Shown one piece after another: positions 22,701 through 34,000 of a stretch of DNA of 64,000 bases. Every line of letters starts with the position of its first letter. Position 1 is the first letter of the stretch. A model generated the notes under the pieces. That model saw only the letters and a program-made list of their open reading frames with translations, was not told where the DNA came from and ran no database searches. The DNA lies in assembly GCA_015501585.1 (NCBI GenBank), contig JADNRY010000001.1, forward strand, positions 744,001 to 808,000, given 5' to 3'. The stretch is from Rhodocollybia butyracea (taxonomy: Eukaryota; Basidiomycota; Agaricomycetes; Agaricales; Omphalotaceae). The translations under genes and the position numbers were made by a program.

Positions 22701-24613
22701 ATGCTGAGTTACGACCCCAATAGCAGGACACGCGTCCTTCCTCCGTTCCATTCGGAAGCCGTGAAATTTTACCGCCTATGTATACTTGCATTTTAAGACC
22801 GTCGTGGTAGACAGGTCCATAGAGATGTAGGAGAGATTCCTCAAACGTTCGTTTCGTCGCAACAGCGTTTGCAGCGAGGGTGTCAATCTCAGAAAGTGGT
22901 TTAGGGAGTAGTGAAGTTAGCACTTGGGGGCAACTTTCCAAGCGGTGCTCAGATGAGAGGGGTGTGTGTGGTAATTGGAGAGTTAGAATGGCGTGGTCGG
23001 ATAAAGCGTTCTCTTCAAATTTTAGGCTTCCAGTACCAAGCATAGGCAGAGCAGACTTTGAGCATAGAAGGTAGTCGATGACCGAGCATCCGTTAGGCTG
23101 GAAGGACGTGAGGCCACCCGGCGAGTCTGATTCCCAGACCGTACCGTTTAGGACTTCGAGGTTGCTGTCCTTACACAGTTGAAGGAGCCAGTGTCCTCTT
23201 GTGTTTACCGCTGGGTCTGAAGAAGTACGAACCGGGCTCGCAGTATCAGATCTGAGGTTGCCAGTTCTTCCGTTGAAGTCTCCCATAACCAGGGCAGGTT
23301 TCGAGCCCGCTGAGACCATTGTAATCACCTCCGCAACTCTTTCCTTCGGGTCAACCTGAGTCCAATCTTGCCAGTATGATCCAGAAGGGAGGAGGTAGGC
23401 CCCTACTATCCGGAAGTGGGTGGTCTCCAGGACAACAGTTTCAATGTCCGAAAGGTCAGGACAGGGGGAGATACCCATGTTCGATTTATACAGGGCTGCG
23501 CCTCCTCCCCATGTTCTCTCGATGTTAGGTCTATCTGGACGGGGGTAGGAAACTATCGCGTATCCATTAGGTAGAATAAGGCTGTTTTCCTGTTCAGGGC
23601 GAAGCCATGTTTCGAGGAGAATGATAATGTCAAAGCGCTGGATAAGTTTCACAAATTCTTTGTTTCTTAATTTCAGTGCCAAGTTTCCATGGATATTCCA
23701 TGTTGCAATGGAAAGACTGTGTATAGTGCAAGCGATATAAATGTGTAATAGTTTTATGTGTTCAAATGAGCTTACAAAGGTAATGATACGATGTTCATAG
23801 AGTCCGTAGGTCCAACGTCAGAAGTCGGAGAAGGCATACTGTACAGTAGAATAGAGACATTATGCACGGGAAGTTTAGATTAGTTAATTAAGTATCTCAC
23901 CATCCTCCCTGCATAGTACCTTCGCCAGCGCCAAAGCCGGGCGCCCTGAGAGCAGCTATGTTCGGGGTACGGTCCCTTCTGTTTCCACTGCCATTCGCCA
24001 AGGAATCGAACACTGTAATCGAGTTGTCGGTGGCCTTGGCGACTGGCGACACTTTCATGCCGGTCAGCACTTCGGGGCAATTCGTGTCCATGTTCCACAT
24101 AAAGTAGGCCGCATTAGCATATGTTTTGAAACGGAGAACTACATGCGCAGGGTTGATACCCGATACTCTGAAGGCAGCACTGAGCATACCCATATGGACA
24201 TTGGCACCTATAGCAGAGAAAATCATTCTGGCGGTGTTACTTGGAGTTTCCGAGGGCTGGAGACCTTCAAACAGGACGTCGGTCGTGTTAGCTGACATGT
24301 TGGGCCTTTTCGCAGCTGGAGCGCTGGGCGCAGGTAGAGAATGTTTCGCAGACGTCGTGAACCCGGAGTCGCCCATCATCGGGGTGAAGGGGTTAGGTTG
24401 GGAAGGTTGCGGGAGATGGGGTGCGTTGGGCCAGTTTCCCATAGTTCCTACCAACGAATTAGGTGTTGCAGGGAGCGACAAAGTGGCGCTATTCGCAGAG
24501 GGGTTAGGCTGTTGACCCGTGTTGGACTCCGATGTTGAATATAAGAAGGGATTCGGCGCGTCGTTGTGAGACAAGCATTTTGGCTCCGTGAGTTCCCACC
24601 GGTTTGCTTCCGT
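19759..24613 (-). CDS. ORF1-endonuclease-(dead RNase H)-reverse transcriptase polyprotein, four exons
   Basis: Exons 24613-23901, 23838-23776, 23716-22151 and 22096-19759 splice in phase to about 1,559 codons. Introns are 62, 59 and 54 nt with donors GTGAGA, GTAAGC, GTATGT and acceptors all ending ACAG. The ORF1 part is Pro/Ser-rich with an RRM-like end (VVLRFKTYANAAYFM). The AP-type endonuclease has IATWNIHGN (across an exon junction), LLETWLRP, VMGDFNGR, SVIDYLL and LSDHAIL. An RNase H-like domain follows (VYIGG, YSLSVYIIRAI) without its acidic residues. The RT shows FIDLKNAF, GLLTGDTLSP and QADDVAIW; the C-terminus has CRLCHLNTEDECHALLEC. Individual ORFs lack ATG starts (TTG at 24574 and 23682), which supports the spliced reading. 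TAA at 24616 precedes this segment; the true start is unknown. Confidence 0.78.
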
Positions 24614-25008
24614 TTACTCTTCTTCGACAGCCATCATATGTACGGTTTTACCACCAAAATCTACTCGCCATCCGAGGTTCCTATGATGAATCCTGGATGA
24701 ATCATGCCTTATCAGATTCAGAATTTCAATGATAGTTACTGAAGCGAACACGTGGACTGAATGACGCGCCAAAAACCCTGCCCTCAAGTCACGTTCCGCT
24801 TGTTGATTTCCACAAGTTTGGAATTCTCTAAGCTTCGTACTTTTTGTTTCATCTCCAAATGCTGAGTCTTGTCAGTGCTCTACAGCCGATTCTAGCGTAG
24901 GTTATATCTCAAAAGTACGCTCCAACACACTGCTCGATAAATCTCTCCAAATTTACTCATCTCTCATTGTCAGACTCGACATTCCACAGTTACAAATTCT
25001 CATCCAAC

Positions 25009-28000
25009 ATGGAACGACGAGCGGTTTCGCCGTCTTCCAATTCTTTTTCAGATACTGATTCGTATGAAGACTCAAATTCGATCGACGAAGTCGAAGCCAC
25101 TCTCAACACTCTAGATGACGAACTCGACGACACTGAACAGGCGTTGTCGACGTGGTCATCTCAATCTCCATCAACAGGATATGGAAGCGGGACCTATACT
25201 GGGACCTATACGGCCACTCAAACGCCAGGCTCTTACACAGGCTCTCCGTCTTTCACTTCCTTACCGTCTCTATTTAGTCCAACAACTCTGTCTACGTACC
25301 CTCCGCCTTCGAATGATCCCAGGGTTCGTCTCAGCCACATAACAGAAAGGACAGAAGGCACAGAATCGCGTCCAGTTTCAGGCGTTTCGCATGCAACTGC
25401 GAGACCGAGATCTGCTCTATTTTCGTCTGGAGCAGGCCGACACAGTCGTTCGTCTACGGATCCAACTGACCTACCTCCTCCAGGACGAACGACGCAGCTT
25501 ATAGGCCTATTCGAGTCTGGTTCCTCACGATCCCCTTCTCCAACAAAATCCAGTTCGACGTTTACGAGGTCACAGACTCCAAGCAATATGTCATATTCTA
25601 CGTTGCTTTCGCCCCCGGTCAGACCTTCCACCGCCACCGGATCATCATACACACCTTCCCAAAGTACTTTTACGCAAAGTACTTTGTCTCCGTCTACCTT
25701 CACGACGACCCAAACCGGTACGGGTACAGGCACAGGCGCAGGTGCTACAGGTAGTTCCGAAACACAAACGCAAACGACGCCTACATCTACTCTTCGCCGA
25801 CCAACTAGGCAGGAAGGTTCTCCACGTAGTCCGTTGACAAATGTTCGCAATATTGTTGCTCTATGGAAAGAGCGTACTCCTACTCGTAATGATGGCGCAA
25901 AGGTAGCGGAAGTGGTCCCGCCTACAAGTGTCTCTCCCACACCCGAACCTCGTACACAAAGGGAAGGAGAACGAGTTAGTGTGGAAGATGACGGAGGTCT
26001 TTTTGGACTTCGTCGTCGAGCGAGTGGGAAGAGAGCAAGTGCAGAGTCTGTGGGCGAAGGTGAAAGTGAACGTGTTAGTAGTGGTAGTAATGGGCTCGAT
26101 GTAAGCGAGCTGAGCAGATTTTTGGGGGGAAATGGTACTGAGACGGTTCGTCTCTGTCTATTCAATTTTCACTTTCTCACGCTTCCTTTCAGCCGCTCCA
26201 TCTTGGTACATTGTACTACCTCAATGTACACACGGAACCTCCTTATCGATGGCAGCGATGCCAAGCTTTGCTCTATCGTCACACCCTCTTACTGTCGTGG
26301 TTGGCTCCTAGTGCGCCTTCTCCACCCGGTTCGTCCACCGGCCGGGCTCCGTTAGGACGCGCCGTTGTTCAGTTGGATTTGGTCAACTGTTTTGCGGTCG
26401 AAAGTGCGCTCAGCTTGAGCCATCCTCGCGCTAGAGATGATGTCGGGCAATTGCAGCAAGGGAGCAGGACACACTCTCTCAAGGTGAACTTGGATTGGTG
26501 GAATCTCTTGTGCCATTTTGGATGGTGTATGGAGACGGCGTGGAAAGACTGGCTTGTGATAGCCTAGTGCAGAGGCTTCGATGGATTGAGCGGATATGGT
26601 AACATTTTCTCTTTTTCGCCGCGGGATATTGTTCATGCTTTTACAGGGAAGCGATCCATGCGCCGCCTACGCCAACTCTTTCCCGTGCTCCATCTCTCAC
26701 TCCGTCATTTTCTTCCCTGACGCGTACTACACGTCGCTCTGGATCTCCTACAGGCTCTATTCGCACTATCATGTCAGTGGACTCTCGTTCCAGTGTTTCC
26801 TCCGCGACGAGCAGCGGTACTGGAAGTCGCAGCACTGTTTACGTACCCCCAATTGCTGATATACCCGATATACCGGAGCATTTTGGTGCTGACGATGATT
26901 TGTATGCCTCCGAGTCTGATGGTGGTAGAGGACATTCCTCTTCTTCGGGAACTGGGAAGTATCAATCCCTCATTTCGTCTCCTTCCGTCTCATCGTCTGG
27001 AAGCGGAGCCCGCAGGAGACCCTCGACTATCATCTCCTCATATCATTCCCGCACAGTAGATGATACTGTCATCAATGGTGACGAGTATGTATATCCTGGA
27101 GACTCTCGCGTTATCCCTAGTAGTCGTCGTATGAGCTTGCGGAGAAGCGGGAGCATGACGGATCTAGGCGCCGATGGTTTCCAGAGTAACAGGTCTTCAG
27201 TTCTTAACGAGGACAGCGACGACCAGTTCTTCACTGCTGGTACGAGTAGCAGTGCCCAGAGAAGCTCTGCATATTCATCGGCAGAGTCATATTCTTCAAG
27301 AACTGGCTCGGGAACGGGGACCCGGACTTTTACTGGCTTAACCAGTACAAGACTTACTGAGACTGGGACTAGGACTGGGACTGGAACCTGGACCGGGACT
27401 GGGACTGAAACGTGGACCCCAAGTGGAAGTGGAACAGATACTGGGACGAGAATTTCGGAGACGACGAGATATACACCCACTTCAGGCACTGGTGCTGGGA
27501 CATACACTTCGTATACTGGTACTGGCTCTTATACGGGAACGGGAACAGAGACCAGGTCTACGACGACTGGAGTGACGGGTACGGGGAGGACTTATACGAC
27601 GGATTACGAATCACGGACTGGATATGGCTCGGGTTCATACACTGGATCACCTTATACAGGGTCAGTGTCAGTGTCTGACGTCTTTCTTTCTAACTAACAT
27701 TGAATATGTTCGCTTTCAGAACTGGGTCAATATATTCTCCGTATACTGGGACAGCAGGCTCGCCATACACAGGAACTGGATCTGCATACACTGGGTAAGA
27801 TATACGTTCCCTTTTGATTGTTTTCTGACTGATTTGTTTTTTCAGGACTGGTTCGCCTTATACCTCAACGATGACGTATTCGTCTCCTTACACTCGAAGC
27901 GGTACTCCATCTTCATACACACCGACGTCTCCTTCACGAAGCGCACTCAGTCGTGCGGCTGCGATGCGGCGAAGAACTGCTGCATCGAGGAGTAGTTTCT

Positions 28001-31000
28001 CGTCTAGCGGACAAAGTGGCACGGGAAGTAACAGTGGTTATCAGCCATCGGAAGAGAGTAGCGATAAGGAAAATGAACTCAGTGAGGTTGGAAGTGGAAC
28101 CTTTTCGCCATCTGGTGATTATTCCAGTTCTAGTCAGACTGTTAGTGGCCCTCTCAGTGGGACCCGGTCCAGCGAGACTGGGTACGACGTCTGTCCATCG
28201 TCTGACTTGTCAGAGTTGACCAGTCGAATGACATACACTTCCACTTCCTCCTGGAATTCTAGCAGTACACCTGGAGCTTATGACTCATCATCTTCATCGT
28301 CCTCGGATAAAGAGTTGAGCAGTGACGGTGAAAAGTTTGTCACCGCTTCACAAGGAAGTTCAGACTATGTCACTGTTCTTACGCCTTCTTCTGAAGCATC
28401 GTTCAAGTCACTTCCCTCTATCCCTTCCGAGTACACGACGGCCAGCGAAGGCTCTGTTGCTTATAGAACTGTTTCTGAGCCATCTTCCCAGGCGACAACG
28501 GCATATTCGACAGCGGAGATTTGTCCAAGCGAGCTGGAGAGCATTCCAAGTGAACAAGGAACACCAAAATCGCAATCGGTCCATTTATCTGAACCAGAAG
28601 AGCTCCCTTCTGCACCTCCCTTGAGTCCAGTATCGAGCCAAGTACCGAGTCAAGTACCGAGTCAAGTACCGAGCCAAGTACCGAGTCAAGTACCGAGCCA
28701 AGTACCGAGCCAAGTACCGTCAATTCGGTCTTCGCGTACTGCATCATTACTCCCACCCACTTCCACTGCTCCTCCTTCTGTAACAGCGCGTTCAATCTCT
28801 TCTCCCTCATCGGTATCTTCACTCGATATCTCGGGAGTTGCTTTACCTTCTTCCGCCGCGTCAGAGCTTTCTGAGCTGGATTTGTCTTTGACCCCGACAT
28901 CAGAGTCCGATCTCCCCCTTCCGCCGTCTACTGCAATGAGCACCAGCGTGTTAACACCGTCAAGCGTACACTGGTCAGAGGAAGGAGAAAGCTCAAGCCT
29001 TTTGTCACTTCCGCCAACCACTCAAACAGAGATTACGGAGGTTCCGTCATCCAGTCCCACGATGAGTCTTCAGAGCTCTAGTTCAACAGGAACACTTCAG
29101 CTGCCCACCACTTTGACCATCAGCAGTATAACTGTATCTTCGGAGTCCAGCTTGACTTTGACTACGCCTCTTCCATCTAGTAGTTCTCCGAGCTCTTTGC
29201 CTTTACCTTCCAGTCCTCAGCCTTGGGCTACGGAAACCAATGTGTCATACGAGTCCAGTTTGCTCGCTCCGTCGCCTAGTGCGACTAGCGTCGCTCTATT
29301 ACAAGATCCCGATACCTCTTTTGAAACGTCTTTCTTGCGACCCAGTGGTTCGTGGTCCTCTTTTGATCGGATGTCTACTATTCCAGAGACACCTACCGTG
29401 ATGACTTCTGCGCCTCCGCCGACCTTCCCATCACTATCCCCTGTCCCTCCAGTCCCTTCGACCGATGAAAGTAGTTCAGTGCGCACACCTAGTAGCTTGG
29501 TGTTTTCAGACACCAGTGTAGGGAGCAGCAGTCTGGGAAGTCTTTTAAATCTTCTCCGTACTCCTTCTATCAGCAGTTCATCTGATACGTCAACATCAAG
29601 TGTTACCCCTTCACTCGTAGAGTCGGGATCAGACGTTGAGCCGGAGGCAGAACCAGAGGGTGATGATGTTCGGTCGCTTTTGTTGAGTGATGTTTCAACT
29701 GAGCCTTCATTGCTCTCGACTCCTAGGGCATCCCGTGTTGTGAGTAGATTATTCGCTGTTACTTGTTGATACTGACTGTTATTTATATTGTATAGGGAAC
29801 TCCAAGTTTTCGTGAGGGAACATTTACTCCTTCAGAGCGTTCACTCAGCGTTACTGTTTCCACGCCTCGGGGTGACACGCCATCGAAACGCTCCACTCTT
29901 GAGACTGTTCGTACACCATCTTTCTCAGGTCGAAGTTCGCCTCGTAGTGTTACCGATGATTTAGCTAGACTTGCGGATGAGCTCAGGGCATATGATCACA
30001 ACAGGGCTGAAGAAAATAGGGAACTGGGAGATGCTTTGCGCGACCTCCGTGAGGAACTAGTAGGTTTATCTGACTCTCTCCATCATCCACTGCCCCATCG
30101 AGAACCATCACAACAACCGCAGTTCCCTCAGCAGCCTCAACAGCCTCGGTCGTATCCTCCGGAGCCCCGTCTTCACTACACGGAGGAGGGAGTAGGAAGT
30201 GGCCGAGCGGTCAGTGATGACGAGAACAGAAGCATAGGTTTCGCACCTTCCTCTCTGAACCGCACCCCAAGCTCTGCTAGTAGCATATCGTTTTTGTCCA
30301 GCCATCATTCTGATGATTGGCTTTTATATCCCACTCCGCAACAGGAATCCCCGCTTCCTCGCAGTAGATCTGTACGCCCAGACTCGCCAATGCCGACCCT
30401 TCCTGAAATATCCGAAAGCGAGATTTCGTCGGAATCTTCTAGTCCTTTAAGCACTCCGATGTTAAGTTCGTCGAGTACTAGCGGGCCATATCCTGGAAGC
30501 TCTGGTCCATCTTCCTCACCTACGCCGCCACCGTCAACAACCACATCTTCCTCAGTCTCTCCAGGATCTCCGACTACAACTGCTTCAACTATTCGACCAC
30601 CGCCTCTCAATCCCTCGCCCCTGTTGACCGAGATACGAGATCAAGTACGAGCATTAGGCGAAGGCCAGCTAGCTACCAATGATTTATTGCGAGGTTTGCA
30701 AGGAGAACCACAAGACGAAGTGTTACCCCGCATACGGCGGATTGAAGACATGCTACAAGGTTTGTTGAATCGTGAAATGCCCGAACCAGCTGCACCAGTG
30801 GAACCAGAAGTACCCCGTTCCGCAACACCTTCTAGCTGGAGCTCTGAAGACATATTTGTTCCGACAAATTTGGGTCCTCCTCATATTCCAATTGCCCAGC
30901 ATCCTGATTCTGGCATCTCGCTTGCTAGGCGACTAGCTGAAATCTTGTCGCAAGATGTTCATCCTACTCCCCGTCGGCCAGTTCCGCCGAATCCCTTGCA

Positions 31001-34000
31001 ACCATTTGATTACGCACCACTTCCCCGAGGGCAAGGTGATAGTCCCCTAGGGAGTGTAAGAATTCCACCTTTGCCTAGTAATAATAGATCCGAAACCAGA
31101 TCTGCGCCTCCTCTAAGAAGGCCCCGACAACAACCTCGTGGCGCCCCAGGACAATTCACACAGCCGTTCGCTCCAGCAGAGCCATCTGGTCCGTCTGGTC
31201 CATCTAGCGAAGCTCCTGGTTATCGAATGGGGGATATAGGCCGCCAAGCACAGACTCCACGGCGGCAACACAACTTTGGACCTCTTCCTCAGCCTGTAGT
31301 ATGTTCTTTTCAAAAATACTCTTTGTTTAATCTGTTCAAACACATTCTAGTTTCCACGTGCTCAGACAGTCCCTCCTCCTGATAATCTTGGTGGAGACGG
31401 TGAAAGAGATCTTCAAAGTTGGTATCGTCGGGTATGTATTCAACTTTCCGATTCTTCCATGTTATTTATCTAGCTTTATAAGCCCGCTCCTGTTGGGCCG
31501 CCTGCTCCGCCACCACCTGTTCCGCCACCACCAGTGCTGGGGCAACCACCTGCGGCATCGCGGGACGGCCAGACTAACTATGTCCCAATGCCTCAAGGAC
31601 CAGTAAGTGACTGCGTCGTTGTTTGGCAACATATCTTCAACGCTTTTTCTAGGTTATGGTTCAAATGCCTCCTGATTTCAATCGGGATTTAACAGAGTTA
31701 TTGGAACTTAATCGAGTATGTTTTTCTTCAATAATCTTCACTGTAGAGGTTTACCTGCTTCCAAGAACAATGCGATTACCACAATGACCAACAGTGATCA
31801 AACCAGAGAGTTGTTGCGATACATGTCTGAACTCAATCAGTGGTTAGGTCGGGATGTCGCAGATCGTCACAATGAAATGACCGCTGTAGTTCATCGTCTG
31901 GAAGAGCTAAGAGCTTCGCTGAATGAACTACAAAACAGACCATGTACGTGCGTCTCTTGGAATAGGTAAATCAGTCATTGATTACTTTCTTTAGATCCAA
32001 GACCCGTGCAACCTGGTCGTAATAGAGACGAAGGATCAGATGCTTCGAGCTCGGAAGACAGTCCTGACCAGGTTTACGTACCAATGGCTGGTCCAGGAAT
32101 GCCCCAGCCTGTTATACCAGGAATGGCTCCTGGACCATATCAGCCCGGCTTTGTTCCTCATGGTCAACCACCTTTTATTCCTCAAGAACCGCCAGTGATA
32201 CCTCCTGGGGGTGTATCTCCATATTCTACTGGTTTTGCCCCTGTTATTCCTGGACCAGTGATTATCCCCCCTTCTGGTCATCACGGTCAAGCTCCGGTGA
32301 TTCCAATTGATTACAACAGGCCGATGGGTATGCCTGAACCATTTATACCACGTATGGGTTCGGCAAGTCAGCCACCACATTTCATCCCTCCAGGTCCTTC
32401 AATAGTGCGTGTACCTGGAAGCCCATCTTCAAGTGGCAGTGATGGCGACAGTCGTAGTAGGAGTGAAAGTAGTGATGGTAGCCAGCCGACTAGGCGTCGC
32501 TCCTCCAGATCGAGGTCAGGTAGATCGAGGTCAGGTAGATCGAGGTCAGGTAGATCAAGGTCAGGTAGCAGATCGCCAACTCCAGTTCCCATCCAAATGC
32601 TGCCGGGCCAGATGATGGATAGTCGCCGTCCTTCGCCTCCCATAATCACGGTTCAGCCGTCGGACTACTATCCTGGCTCTGTTCGACACCCTGATTTAGC
32701 CAATCAACTGCAACCATCGCAGGCATCTCAGGGAGGGCAACAGGCAGGTCCTACCATCATCAATATACCTGGCCCATCCCAGCCGGCTGGTATGATGCAG
32801 GGTGTAGTTCCTCCTGGACACATACCTGGTGGACTTCCGATAGTCGGTCCTGGTATGTCTTATGCTGGCACTCAGCCGTCGCAGCCTCAGGTCGTCATGG
32901 TGTCCCGTTCCCGCTCGTCTTCACCTTCGTCACGGCGGTCAAGATCAAGATCTCGGTCAGGTGAGCGGCGTCATAGGCGCAGCCGTTCACGCACTCCTCC
33001 TCGTCAACCGCCTTTGATAATTGCTCGATCACGTTCACGTTCGCGTTCGCGTTCGCGCTCTCCGAGGCATGAAGCACCTGGGGGACAGACCATTGTTGTT
33101 CCCGGACCTCAAGCTCAAGGATCAGGATTTCCTCTAGTTCCCCCGTATGGCTCAACTCAATTTCCTCCAGTAGTAGTTGCACGATCATCCCGTTCACGAT
33201 CCCGTTCTTCACATAGGCACACGCCACCGCCCACCCAGATTATTCATACTCAGCCTGTACCTACTGCTCAAACGGTCCCACCTATTATCATGGGCTCTCA
33301 TCGCTCTCGTTCCCCTCCAATCATTGTGCGAGAAGATCGTAGTCGTAGTCGTAGTCGCAGTCGTAGTCGTAGCCCTCGAAGACACGGAAGTCGTTCACCC
33401 TCACATGGTCCGATTATTTTGCCAGGCCCAACAGTTGACTATTCTGGAACTCATCGGAGTCGGAGAAGTCGAAGTCGATCGCGGTCTCCCCCATATGTTC
33501 CTCATATCTCAGGCTACCCTTCCCAACATCCTTCTCGTCATTCTCCGCCGATCATTGTGCAAACAAGCAGACATTCACGGTCACCTCGCCGATACTCGCG
33601 GTCACCCACTCGGAGACACTCACGATCACCCCGCCGGTATTCGCGCTCGCCCACTCGACGACATTCAAGGTCACCTCGGCGATACTCACGATCCCCCACT
33701 CGTGTTTATTCGCATTCACGACGCTCCCGTTCCCCTACCCACATAATACGCTCACGGTATTCACCCACCCCCATACCGATGACTAGCTCACATCGTTCTC
33801 GTCGGAGTCGTAGCCGCAGTCCGCGTGAAAGTCGGAGGGCGACTTCTTACGACTCTCAAGATCGTCCGACACATAGGTCTAGACGTCCCCGGCGCTCCCG
33901 CTCATACTCAGATGGATCACGTTCCCCCACTGAAGACCGTCGGCGACATCGTGACCGTGACCGACATCGACGCCGCAGTTACTCTCCTCCTGCAGCATCT

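Larger units (their letters stand above)
19487..24873 (-). mobile_element. LINE-type (non-LTR) retroelement with introns
   Basis: The minus-strand order is ORF1-like region, endonuclease, RNase H-like domain, reverse transcriptase, zinc knuckle, a ~245-bp 3' region and a (CAAC)n tail at 19513-19487. The tail is typical of non-LTR elements that end in a microsatellite. No LTRs flank it. The open frame can be followed upstream to a TGA near 24873, only about 135 bp from the start codon of the next gene, so the 5' end is probably truncated there. A single in-frame TAA at 24616-24614 interrupts the ORF1 region. Flanking target duplications were not identified. Confidence 0.8.

Noticed and set aside
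22123..23682. Endonuclease as a stand-alone gene
   Set aside because: It has no ATG and its first conserved strand (IATWNIHGN) lies upstream across an intron; its end is a read-through of an intron into TGA.
25233..26165. 310-codon minus-strand ORF opposite the giant Ser-rich gene
   Set aside because: Mirror reading of Ser/Thr-rich codons; the plus strand has consistent splice sites and family-like domains.
26436..26451. A 15-nt intron explaining the frame change in the PH-like region
   Set aside because: Far below any workable intron length; a 1-base deletion explains it better.
28635..28719. CRISPR-like repeat array
   Set aside because: Units are contiguous 12-mers with no spacers, inside a coding exon of a eukaryotic gene.
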